The notes under the pieces were generated by a model, which was given only the letters and a program-made list of their open reading frames with translations, was not told the origin of the DNA and made no database searches. Source: SIG438 sp034117945 (GTDB taxonomy: Bacteria > Bacillota > Clostridia > HGM11514). Taken from it: 16,275 bases of DNA. The stretch covers positions 1-16,275 of the forward strand of contig JAXEOR010000152.1 of assembly GCA_034117945.1 (NCBI GenBank), given 5' to 3'. The stretch's first letter is position 1. Each line of letters opens with the position of its first letter. Positions 1-6,745 of this stretch are shown here, in pieces. The position numbers and the translations under genes were made by a program.

Positions 1-726
1 CCCCAGTGTTCCGCTGTTGAGCAGCGACGTTGTTTCCACCTCCAAGGCCTTTGGATCAATGGTTTCATAGCAGGGATCTCCTGCAAAGCCTGATTCATTT
101 CCAACCCAGCGGAATTCCACATAAGGAGTCGCCCCCATGGACCCGAAAATCCCCGCCTGTGGCTGATAATTTCTCACCGTATAAGCCCAGCGGCCCCAAT
201 CGTAAGGAGTGTCCTTGCTGCCTGCGCCGTCCCACCATATTTCGTAAAGAGGACCGTAGTTTGTTAACAGTTCTGTCAGCTGATTAACATAAAAATCATT
301 GTATTCTGCCTTGCCCCATCCGGGAGCATTCCGATCCCAGGGCGACAGGTAAAGTCCCGGCTTGATGCCGTATTCCCTGCATGCATCTGTAAACTCCCGC
401 ACAATATCCCCCTGCCCGTTTTTATAGGGACTGTTTTTGACAGAATGCTCGGTGTAAGCACTGGGCCACAAGCAAAAGCCGTCATGATGCTTGGCGGTCA
501 GAATGGCAATCTGAAAGCCCGCCGCCTTGATGGTTCTGATCCATTGGCGGCAGTCTGTCTGAGAAGGCTGAAAGCATTCCTCCCGTTCTGTCCCTTCCCC
601 CCATTCCTTGTCGGTGAAGGTGTTCACGCCAAAATGGAAAAACGCCTTTTTTCCCGCCTTCAAATGCTCCATCTGTCTTTCGCTGGGCAGCGGCCCAAAG
701 GGCTGCAAGCCGTTAAGATACTCCAT
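1..726 (-). CDS. alpha-L-fucosidase, GH29 family (N-terminal 242 residues, cut by window edge)
   Basis: The product should hydrolyse terminal alpha-linked L-fucose from glycans. The visible 242 residues carry GH29 hallmarks: an HFGVNTFTD stretch near residue 31, AKHHDGFCLWPS at 78-89, LSPWDRN at 127-133, and YEIWWDGAG at 161-169, where D166 is the expected catalytic nucleophile. The overall pattern resembles the 1,3/1,4-specific subfamily (GH29-B), but the acid/base residue and C-terminal domains lie outside the window. There is no signal peptide, so the enzyme probably acts in the cytoplasm on imported fuco-oligosaccharides. The ATG is preceded by AAGGAGG with good spacing. The gene starts 64 nt after the kinase gene on the same strand. 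I see no convincing promoter or terminator in that AT-rich gap, so it may be read through from upstream. Family assignment is firm; substrate is inference. Confidence 0.93.
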   Translation of the reverse strand, partial: MEYLNGLQPFGPLPSERQMEHLKAGKKAFFHFGVNTFTDKEWGEGTEREECFQPSQTDCRQWIRTIKAAGFQIAILTAKHHDGFCLWPSAYTEHSVKNSPYKNGQGDIVREFTDACREYGIKPGLYLSPWDRNAPGWGKAEYNDFYVNQLTELLTNYGPLYEIWWDGAGSKDTPYDWGRWAYTVRNYQPQAGIFGSMGATPYVEFRWVGNESGFAGDPCYETIDPKALEVETTSLLNSGTLG

Positions 727-790
727 GAAAAATTCCTCCTTTTCTATTATTCTTTTAAGTTTTTTAGAAAACCTTATTCCTGTCTTGCAT

Positions 791-1291
791 TCATAAGCCC
801 TTCACAAAATGCCGATACTCTTTTTTATTTTGAATATGAACAATCTGCTTTCCCTTTGCGTCGGTCAGCAAGGCAAGAATTTTTTCTCTGCTGTGTTTCC
901 GAAAATTCCACACATATTGTAAAAAGGAAACATCAAACCGTTCCGGGCAGCCACTCCCCATATCCGAACGGGTTCTGCCGTAGTGCTTTAAAATTCTTTT
1001 GCAGATCCTCCACATGCAAATCCGCCTGGGATAATCCAAAAAAACAACCATGTCCGCCCGTTTCAGCCGCATTGAAATTGTTCTTGTGTAATTCCCGTCA
1101 ATCACCCAGGCATCCTTGTCCACCGCCTCTGCCAGTCTGCGGTCAAATTCCTCCGCAGGAGTCTCCACCCAGCCTTCCTGCCAGAACAGCTTGTCCAAAT
1201 GAACCAGCGGCAGCCCCTCTTTTTGAGCAATCAGCTTGGCAAGCGTGCTTTTGCCGCTTCCCGGACTTCCAATGATCATCATTCGTTTCAT
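791..1291 (-). CDS. P-loop nucleotide kinase-like protein (topology modulation / FlaR type)
   Basis: This is a 166-residue P-loop NTPase with Walker A GSPGSGKST at residues 8-16. It also has the family pattern HLDKLFWQEGW (31-41) and WVIDGNYTRT (62-71), followed by an LDYPRR strand (85-90). These features match the adenylate-kinase-like proteins annotated as DNA topology modulation protein FlaR; the true substrate of this family is not settled. I chose the ATG at 1291 because AAGGGAG lies about 8 nt upstream. A TTG at 1324 would add 11 residues and overlap the preceding stop codon, but it has no ribosome binding site. The gene follows the phosphatase gene by 29 nt and is the last member of a four-gene unit. 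Family confidence is high; biochemical function is unknown. Confidence 0.85.
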   Translation of the reverse strand: MKRMMIIGSPGSGKSTLAKLIAQKEGLPLVHLDKLFWQEGWVETPAEEFDRRLAEAVDKDAWVIDGNYTRTISMRLKRADMVVFLDYPRRICMWRICKRILKHYGRTRSDMGSGCPERFDVSFLQYVWNFRKHSREKILALLTDAKGKQIVHIQNKKEYRHFVKGL

Positions 1292-1320
1292 CCGTCCCGC
1301 TCCCTTCTGCTTGGCTGGAA

Positions 1321-1776
1321 TCAACGCCGGGTCAGCTGATCAAAAAGCCCCAGGCACCCTTCCCGAATATCCTGCCAGGTGGTTTCAAAATCGCCTGTAT
1401 ACCAAGGATCCGCCACATCCCCCGGACGGCCGGTATACTCCATCAAAAGGGAGACCTTTTTGTCAGGATCATCCCCTACAAACCTGGCCATATTCCGAAG
1501 ATTCAGCCTGTCCATTGCAATGATGTAATCATAATACCGATAGTCCTCTTTTGTCATTTGGCGGGCAGTTTTGTCGGAGCAGGAAATGCCGTGCTCCGCC
1601 AGCTTGCGCCTTGCAGGAGGATAAACAGGATTACCGATTTCCTCCGTACTTGTAGCCGCAGACGCTATTTCAAACCGGTCTCCCGCACCCTTTTCCTTCA
1701 CAATTTCCTTCATGATAAATTCCGCCATGGGACTTCTGCAAATATTGCCATGGCAAACGAAAAGTATTTTGATCAT
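1321..1776 (-). CDS. low-molecular-weight protein-tyrosine phosphatase
   Basis: This 151-residue protein is a cytoplasmic low-molecular-weight phosphotyrosine phosphatase. The N-terminal catalytic P-loop CHGNICRS spans residues 8-15, with C8 the nucleophile and R14 binding phosphate. The general-acid loop DPWYTGDF starts at D123. The stretch SAATSTEEIGNP (39-50) is typical of clostridial members. Two ATG codons lie in tandem. GAGGAG ends only 2 nt before the first (1779) and 5 nt before the second (1776), so the second is preferred. That ribosome binding site overlaps the stop codon of the flavodoxin gene, so the two are probably translationally coupled. In Firmicutes such enzymes can act on phosphotyrosine or phosphoarginine. 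This one has I at the position after GN (GNICRS), whereas arginine phosphatases such as YwlE usually have GNTCRS, so tyrosine specificity is favoured by inference. Confidence 0.93.
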   Translation of the reverse strand: MIKILFVCHGNICRSPMAEFIMKEIVKEKGAGDRFEIASAATSTEEIGNPVYPPARRKLAEHGISCSDKTARQMTKEDYRYYDYIIAMDRLNLRNMARFVGDDPDKKVSLLMEYTGRPGDVADPWYTGDFETTWQDIREGCLGLFDQLTRR

Positions 1777-1785
1777 CATTTCTCC

Positions 1786-2313
1786 TCAATTCCTTGCGTA
1801 CTCCACCAAGTCTTTAATCAATTTCTTGTCTGTAAAATCCCCTTCTGTATCACAAAGTTTAACCAAAAGCTGTTCCATCTCTGTTGGATTTTCTTTGGCT
1901 GACATCAGCTTTTTTAAGCCTTTGATGGCGGCCTTGTGAGGAAACGAAAGTTCATTCATTATCATTTTACCAAGAAAATGATACACTTTGATTTTTGACA
2001 AGCTATCGCCCTTAAAATTTTTTTCCGCAACAAGCTTATCGTAATACTCCCGGCAATCAAGCGGCGTTAAGCCGGTTGTATAAACAATTAGTTTCTTGCC
2101 GGCCAGTTGATCAAGATGCTTGGTAATCAGGGTTACACCTGCAATCGTCTCGGCATAAAGGCCCCCGCCGTATATGATGGTATCGTAGTCTTGCAAATCG
2201 CCTATTCTAATCTTTTTCGCCTCAACCGCCTGACAGGAAAGCTCCTGCGCAATCCACTCTGCATAGGTCTTTGCAGCGCCGTATTTGGACTGATAAACCA
2301 CAGTTTTATTCAT
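1786..2313 (-). CDS. flavodoxin-domain protein
   Basis: This 175-residue protein has a flavodoxin fold. The N-terminal phosphate loop YQSKYGAAKTYAEWI (7-21) should bind the FMN phosphate, followed by a strand and turn DTIIYGGGLYAETIAG (44-59) typical of the isoalloxazine side. It resembles the HemG-like or flavodoxin_5 group of small redox proteins in anaerobes rather than classical electron-carrier flavodoxins. The partner and reaction are unknown. The start lies 9 nt after the metallopeptidase stop; GAAGG and AAAGG elements upstream form a modest ribosome binding site. The gene sits second in the metallopeptidase-flavodoxin-phosphatase-kinase unit, and its stop codon is inside the ribosome binding site of the phosphatase gene. 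The fold is confident; the role is open. Confidence 0.88.
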   Translation of the reverse strand: MNKTVVYQSKYGAAKTYAEWIAQELSCQAVEAKKIRIGDLQDYDTIIYGGGLYAETIAGVTLITKHLDQLAGKKLIVYTTGLTPLDCREYYDKLVAEKNFKGDSLSKIKVYHFLGKMIMNELSFPHKAAIKGLKKLMSAKENPTEMEQLLVKLCDTEGDFTDKKLIKDLVEYARN

Positions 2314-2322
2314 AGCCTTCTC

Positions 2323-2883
2323 TTACCTTTCACGAATCGAAATTTCTTTTAATGCCTGCCGTCTTACCCTCCAGTCAGGACAAACCTTTTCCAGCTCCTC
2401 ATAAAATTGTCTGGAATGATTCGGCTGCAAAAAATGGGTAAATTCATGGGCGGCAACATATTCGATACATTCCACGGGCGCATACATCAGCGCTGTGTTA
2501 AAGGTTAAAATGCCCTTTCCCGGGTGACAGCTGCCCCAGCGGGATACCATGTTTCTGAATTTGATTTTGGGATACGAAATCCCTCTTTTTGCAAAGTGCG
2601 GATACACTTTTTCACAGGCTGCCATGATCACACCGCAGATTTCCTCCCGGTCAAAATACTGCTTTGGGGGCTGGAAGGACTGCTTTTGCTGCCTTTCCAG
2701 CACCTTCCGGATCCAATCCGCCTTTGACAGTACAAATGTATCGATGACCCTTTGAGGAACGCCCCTGTGGGCAGAAACAAAAATCCTCCCGTCCGGTCTG
2801 ACCCGAAGATTGATATGCTTCACCTGCTTATATTGCAGGTCATACTGAATGGTTATGCCGGCTCCTTCCACCCTATGCATCAT
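2323..2883 (-). CDS. YgjP/SprT-like zinc metallopeptidase (DUF45, M48-like)
   Basis: This 186-residue protein matches the YgjP-like metallopeptidase family. The conserved RWGSC motif lies at 115-119, the zinc-binding and catalytic HEFTH at 146-150, and the downstream NHS at 155-157 contributes the third zinc ligand. The N-terminal part has the family's beta-rich stretch (NLRVRPDGRIFVSA, 25-38). The substrate is unknown; some bacterial relatives are encoded near restriction systems, but none is seen here. The frame stays open for 78 codons upstream into ppdK, yet the ATG at 2883 is preceded by AGAGGAG at a 7-nt distance, and the upstream stretch has no family similarity. A second ATG follows immediately at 2880. 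This gene opens the four-gene unit after ppdK. I find no clear sigma-A promoter directly before it. Confidence 0.88.
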   Translation of the reverse strand: MMHRVEGAGITIQYDLQYKQVKHINLRVRPDGRIFVSAHRGVPQRVIDTFVLSKADWIRKVLERQQKQSFQPPKQYFDREEICGVIMAACEKVYPHFAKRGISYPKIKFRNMVSRWGSCHPGKGILTFNTALMYAPVECIEYVAAHEFTHFLQPNHSRQFYEELEKVCPDWRVRRQALKEISIRER

Positions 2884-2931
2884 TTTTCTGCTCCTCTTTT
2901 CTGACAAATCCGTTTCTCGCTGTAAAGCAGA

Positions 2932-2967
2932 AATAAGCGTACCACTATTTCTAATGATACGCTTATT
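2932..2967 (-). other. 16-bp RNA hairpin with GAAA tetraloop between ppdK and the metallopeptidase gene
   Basis: Read on the minus strand, the 5' arm AATAAGCGTATCATTA and the 3' arm TAGTGGTACGCTTATT pair over all 16 positions around a GAAA loop. Two of the pairs are G-U, which form in minus-strand RNA but become A-C mismatches on the plus strand. This shows a structure meant to act as minus-strand RNA. The 3' side continues TCTGCTTT, which is U-rich but interrupted. It could be a weak intrinsic terminator for ppdK, an intercistronic stabilising or processing hairpin, or part of a longer structured RNA. The pairing is seen directly; the role is inference. Confidence 0.7.
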
Positions 2968-3043
2968 CTCATTCAGCCAACAGCTAACATAGATCCACAC
3001 CGTTACGGCGCATCTCTCCGTTGAATCACTTAGCTGTCCGTTA
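2968..3043 (-). other. possible structured leader/3'-UTR segment after ppdK
   Basis: This is the rest of the 160-nt non-coding gap, between the ppdK stop and the tetraloop hairpin. On the minus strand ACAGCTAA (3037-3030) pairs with TTAGCTGT (2987-2980), 8 bp enclosing 42 nt. The enclosed part holds a small ACGG...CCGT helix. There is no matching known riboswitch that I recognise, and no good promoter. It may form one RNA domain together with the hairpin that follows, or be a degenerate palindromic element. Support is limited to the base pairing. Confidence 0.35.
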
Positions 3044-5671
3044 TTATTTGCTTGTAATCGCAGCCTGAGCCGCAGCCAGTCTGGCAATCGGCACACGGAA
3101 GGGAGAACAGGAAACATAGTTCAGCCCAACCTGGTGACAGAAGGCAACCGAGGAAGGATCGCCGCCATGCTCACCGCAGATGCCCAGCTTGATGTCCGGC
3201 CGGACAGATCTTCCCAGATCCGCCGCCATTTTCACCAGCCGGCCTACGCCGGTCTGATCCAGCTTTGCAAAGGGATCGGACTCAAAAATCTTGTGAGCAT
3301 AGTATTCCGGCAGGAATTTCCCGGCATCGTCACGGGAGAATCCAAAGGTCATCTGGGTCAGATCGTTTGTTCCAAAGGAGAAGAATTCCGCCTCCTTGGC
3401 AATTTGATCCGCCGTCAAAGCCGCTCTGGGGATCTCAATCATGGTACCCACTTTATATTTCATATCAGAGCCTGCCGCCTTAATTTCTGCATCAGCAGTA
3501 GAGGTTACAACATCCTTTACAAACTTCAGTTCCTTCACCTCTCCCACCAAGGGAATCATGATTTCGGGAACGATATTCCATTCCGGATGCTTTTTCTGCA
3601 CGTTCAGCGCTGCCTTGATAACCGCTCTGGTCTGCATTTCCGCTATTTCAGGATAGGTAACAGCCAAACGGCAGCCACGATGACCCATCATGGGGTTGAA
3701 TTCATGCAAGGAAGCGATGATCGCTTTGATCTGCTCTACCGTTTTTCCCTGAGCCTTGGCAAGCTTGGCAATATCCTCCTCGCTGGTAGGTACAAATTCA
3801 TGCAGGGGAGGATCCAGGAAACGAATGGTGACCGGGCAACCCTCCATGGCCTCGTAAATAGCTTCAAAATCGCCCTGCTGCATGGGTTCCAGCTTATCCA
3901 GAGCAATTTTTCTCTGCTCTAAGGTATCCGAGCAAATCATTTCTCGAATGGCGGGGATTCTGTCCTCGTCAAAGAACATATGCTCGGTACGGCACAAGCC
4001 AATTCCTTCTGCACCCAGCCGTTTTGCCTGAGTTGCGTCTGCCGGCGTATCTGCGTTGGTACGAACCGTCAGCGTTCTGTACTGATCCGCCCAAGCCATC
4101 ACCCGGCCAAATTCGCCGCCGATGGAAGCGTCCGCCGTGGGAATCAATCCGTCATAAATATTTCCGGTAGAACCGTCAATGGAGATATAGTCTCCTTCAT
4201 GATAGGTCTTTCCTGCCAGTTCAAACTTTTTGTTTTCTTCATCCATCACAATGGCGGAGCAGCCGGAAACACAGCAGGTTCCCATACCGCGGGCAACCAC
4301 CGCTGCGTGAGAGGTCATACCGCCGCGCACAGTCAGAATGCCCTGAGCCGCCTTCATACCTTCGATATCCTCAGGAGAGGTTTCCAAACGAACCAGAACT
4401 ACCTTTTCGCCCCGCTCGTCCCACTCCTTAGCGTCCTCTGCGGTGAATACAATTTTTCCGCAGGCTGCGCCGGGAGAAGCTGCCAAAGCCTTTGCCACCG
4501 GCGTTGCTTTTTTCAGCTTGTCCGGATCAAACTGGGGATGCAGCAATGCGTCCAGCGCCTTCGGTTCGATCATGCAAACCGCCTGCTTTTCGTCAATCAT
4601 GCCTTCGTCCACCAGATCGCAGGCAATTTTCAGCGCCGCCGCAGCGGTTCTTTTGCCGTTTCTGGTTTGCAGCATGTACAACTTTTTATCCTCAATGGTA
4701 AATTCCATATCCTGCATGTCATGATAATGATCCTCTAAGGTTTTGCAGATCACCACAAACTGATCGTAGCACTCCGGCATAACCTCCTTCAGCTGATCGA
4801 TGGTCTGAGGTGTTCTCACCCCGGCCACAACGTCCTCACCCTGGGCGTTCATCAAAAATTCACCAAACAGCTTCTTTTCGCCGGTAGCCGGGTTACGGGT
4901 AAAGGCAACGCCTGTACCGGAGGTTTCGCCCAGGTTACCGAATACCATCATCTGCACATTAACCGCAGTTCCCCAAGAATAGGGAATGTCATTATCCCGA
5001 CGGTAAACATTCGCTCTTGGGTTATCCCAGGAACGGAACACCGCTTTGATGGCACCCATCAGCTGTTCCTTAGGATCAGAGGGGAAGTCCTCTCCGATTT
5101 TGGATTTATATTCCGCTTTGAATAAGGAGGCCAGCTCCTTCAGATCCTCCGCCGTCAGGTCAACATCCAACGAAACGCCCTTCTTGGCTTTCATTTCGTC
5201 GATCAACGCTTCAAAATATTTTTTTCCAACCTCCATCACAACGTCAGAATACATCTGAATAAATCTTCTGTAGCAGTCATACGCCCATCTGGGGTTCCCG
5301 GACTTTTTGGCCATAACCTCCACAACTTCTTCGTTCAGACCCAGATTCAAAATGGTGTCCATCATGCCCGGCATGGAAGCTCTTGCACCGGATCTGACAG
5401 AAACCAGCAGAGGATTCTCCAAATCACCGAATTTTTTACCGGTGATTTCCTCCATCTTCGTAATGTGCTCCATAATTTGTGCCTGAATTTCATCGTTAAT
5501 CTTTCTGCCGTCCTCATAGTATTTTGTGCAAGCCTCGGTTGAAATGGTAAAGCCCTGAGGAACCGGCAGACCCAGCTTGGTCATTTCCGCCAGGTTCGCA
5601 CCTTTTCCGCCCAGGAGATTCCGCATCCCCGCGTCTCCCTCGCTGAACAAATACACGTATTTTTTGCTCAT
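3044..5671 (-). CDS. ppdK: pyruvate, phosphate dikinase
   Basis: This cytoplasmic enzyme interconverts ATP + pyruvate + phosphate and AMP + PEP + pyrophosphate; in anaerobic Clostridia it serves PPi-linked glycolysis or PEP formation. The 875-residue protein has the full three-domain order. The N-terminal nucleotide-binding domain contains LLGGKGANLAEM (19-30) and SVRSGARASMPGMMDT (91-106). The central swivelling domain has GGMTSHAAVVARGMG (450-464), with phosphohistidine H455 and the regulatory threonine T453. The C-terminal pyruvate/PEP barrel has GHRGCRL, FGTNDLTQMTFGFSRDD and GICGEHGGDP, with the catalytic cysteine near 832. The start at 5671 has AGGAGG 7 nt upstream; an ATG 12 codons earlier lacks one. 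Length and motifs agree with the Clostridium symbiosum enzyme. It has its own promoter just after recO. No PPDK regulatory protein gene is present in the window. Confidence 0.98.
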   Translation of the reverse strand: MSKKYVYLFSEGDAGMRNLLGGKGANLAEMTKLGLPVPQGFTISTEACTKYYEDGRKINDEIQAQIMEHITKMEEITGKKFGDLENPLLVSVRSGARASMPGMMDTILNLGLNEEVVEVMAKKSGNPRWAYDCYRRFIQMYSDVVMEVGKKYFEALIDEMKAKKGVSLDVDLTAEDLKELASLFKAEYKSKIGEDFPSDPKEQLMGAIKAVFRSWDNPRANVYRRDNDIPYSWGTAVNVQMMVFGNLGETSGTGVAFTRNPATGEKKLFGEFLMNAQGEDVVAGVRTPQTIDQLKEVMPECYDQFVVICKTLEDHYHDMQDMEFTIEDKKLYMLQTRNGKRTAAAALKIACDLVDEGMIDEKQAVCMIEPKALDALLHPQFDPDKLKKATPVAKALAASPGAACGKIVFTAEDAKEWDERGEKVVLVRLETSPEDIEGMKAAQGILTVRGGMTSHAAVVARGMGTCCVSGCSAIVMDEENKKFELAGKTYHEGDYISIDGSTGNIYDGLIPTADASIGGEFGRVMAWADQYRTLTVRTNADTPADATQAKRLGAEGIGLCRTEHMFFDEDRIPAIREMICSDTLEQRKIALDKLEPMQQGDFEAIYEAMEGCPVTIRFLDPPLHEFVPTSEEDIAKLAKAQGKTVEQIKAIIASLHEFNPMMGHRGCRLAVTYPEIAEMQTRAVIKAALNVQKKHPEWNIVPEIMIPLVGEVKELKFVKDVVTSTADAEIKAAGSDMKYKVGTMIEIPRAALTADQIAKEAEFFSFGTNDLTQMTFGFSRDDAGKFLPEYYAHKIFESDPFAKLDQTGVGRLVKMAADLGRSVRPDIKLGICGEHGGDPSSVAFCHQVGLNYVSCSPFRVPIARLAAAQAAITSK

Positions 5672-5799
5672 GTGTACGCCTCCTAAAGAAATTTTGAGCA
5701 AGGCCATCGCCTACCCCTTCTCCATCTCCGACAAGGAAACAACTCTCTCACCGGGTACCTTATGATTTTCTATAAAAAAGCAATGGCTCTAGCCTTACT

Positions 5800-5828
5800 A
5801 TTATACCACTATTTCGCCCATTTGTAAA
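5800..5828 (-). promoter_or_regulatory. sigma-A promoter of ppdK
   Basis: On the minus strand TTTACA (5828-5823) is followed after exactly 17 nt by TATAAT (5805-5800), preceded by TGG to give an extended -10. Transcription should begin near 5793, leaving a leader of about 120 nt before the ppdK start. The -35 lies only 5 nt beyond the recO stop, and I see no terminator for recO, so read-through from the yqf operon may add to ppdK expression. Confidence 0.85.
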
Positions 5829-5833
5829 GCAAT

Positions 5834-6556
5834 TTATTGCATTTCAAGCAAACTTTTCAGAAAATCCAAAGATTTTGGCCGTTTTTCCAAATGATACAGT
5901 AAAAATTGCTCGCAGAATCCGGAAAATTCCCTGATATATTCCGGCGCCAGAGAAAAGGAAAAAGGGTTTTTCGCCAGCTGAATATAACGCATAGCCTTTA
6001 ACACAGGCCCAGAAATGCCGCCCTCCGTTCCGGCGCAGTCCGGGCACAAAATGCCTCCCTCGCTGACAGAAAAGCGGCCGTCCTCCCCTTCCTTTCCGCA
6101 CCGCACGCAGGAGAACAGTCCCGGGGCAAATCCAAGCTCTCCCGCCGCCCGCAGCTCAAAGGCACCCTTGACCAGCCACAAGGCCTTGCTCTGCCCCTCA
6201 AGCAAAGAAAGAGCGTTGAGCAGCAGCCGCATCAGAGGCTGGTTTTCCATTTGCTCCTGTGACACGATTTCGCACAAATAGGCGGCACATGACATATGTA
6301 GCAAATCCTCCCCCACCCGGTGAAAGCTTCGGATCAGCTCGCATTCGTTCAGCTGATAGGCAGTTCTGCCCTGAAACAGCACAAACCGGCTGTAACAAAA
6401 CAAGCCCGCGCCGGTGCAGCGGCGTTTACCCCCCCGCACCCCCCGGGCTGAAACGCTGACAGTGCCCCAATCCTTGGTAAACACCGTCAGCATTTTGTCA
6501 TGCTCACCGTATTTGGTTTCCCGAAGGACAATCCCTTCCGTTTTCACCAGACTCAT
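5834..6556 (-). CDS. recO: DNA repair protein RecO
   Basis: RecO works with RecF and RecR to load RecA on SSB-coated single-stranded DNA. The 240-residue protein begins with the OB-fold signature KTEGIVLRETKYGEHDKMLT (5-24). It carries a zinc-binding CxxC pair, C150/C153 and C171/C174, as in many Firmicute RecO proteins, and has a helical C-terminal part. The ATG at 6556 gives the expected N-terminus, but its AGGAG sits only 1 nt away. Translation may instead be coupled to yqzL, whose frame overlaps the first 53 nt, or start at the GTG three codons on (10-nt spacing). It is the last gene of the yqfC-recO operon; ppdK follows. Length is close to the B. subtilis protein. Confidence 0.95.
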   Translation of the reverse strand: MSLVKTEGIVLRETKYGEHDKMLTVFTKDWGTVSVSARGVRGGKRRCTGAGLFCYSRFVLFQGRTAYQLNECELIRSFHRVGEDLLHMSCAAYLCEIVSQEQMENQPLMRLLLNALSLLEGQSKALWLVKGAFELRAAGELGFAPGLFSCVRCGKEGEDGRFSVSEGGILCPDCAGTEGGISGPVLKAMRYIQLAKNPFSFSLAPEYIREFSGFCEQFLLYHLEKRPKSLDFLKSLLEMQ

Positions 6557-6674
6557 ACTCCTGCCTGCCGGCCTGTTCCTCCGCCGCCAGCGCCTCCTCC
6601 TGTTTATACAATAAAAAAGCTTCAATATTCCCGCTGCTGCAAAAACAATTCCAGGCAAACTGATCTAAATTCAT
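6504..6674 (-). CDS. yqzL: small YqzL-family protein
   Basis: This 56-residue protein lies between era and recO, where B. subtilis has yqzL. Its first 24 residues (pattern FAWNCFCSSGNIEAFLLYKQ, residues 6-25) match the YqzL pattern of an aromatic-rich start, a ...TGxIExYLLxK-like core and an acidic tail. The ATG at 6674 has GGGAGG at about 9 nt, a strong ribosome binding site. The tail after residue 25 is charged and probably not conserved, and its last 53 nt run inside recO in another frame. Function is unknown throughout the family. Both sequence pattern and position support the call; the exact C-terminus is less certain. Confidence 0.8.
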   Translation of the reverse strand: MNLDQFAWNCFCSSGNIEAFLLYKQEEALAAEEQAGRQEYESGENGRDCPSGNQIR

Positions 6675-6745
6675 AACCGTCTTCCTCCCTGTGATGTTTG
6701 CCTTTAGTATTTCCTGCAAAGCATCCCGGGATACCAGACAAAAAT

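Noticed and set aside
727..790. Gap before the fucosidase gene, considered for a promoter or terminator
   Set aside because: An AATAAT box has no fitting -35, and the small AT stem (AAGGTTTT/AAAACTT) has no T-run.
445..1275. Long plus-strand open frame of 276 codons
   Set aside because: It is antisense to the fucosidase and kinase genes, is rich in Pro, Cys, Ser and Arg, and has no ribosome binding site or recognisable domain.
2884..3117. 78-codon open upstream extension of the metallopeptidase gene
   Set aside because: It enters ppdK, shows no family similarity, and covers the RNA hairpin; the ATG at 2883 has a good ribosome binding site.
3134..4738. Two long plus-strand open frames (262 and 252 codons)
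   Set aside because: They mirror the ppdK coding strand and have no recognisable motifs; PpdK itself is unmistakable.
5740..5770. GGTACC-containing piece of the ppdK leader, considered as a T-box-like element
   Set aside because: It lacks the rest of the T-box sequence and the stem I and terminator structures, and ppdK is not a T-box target.
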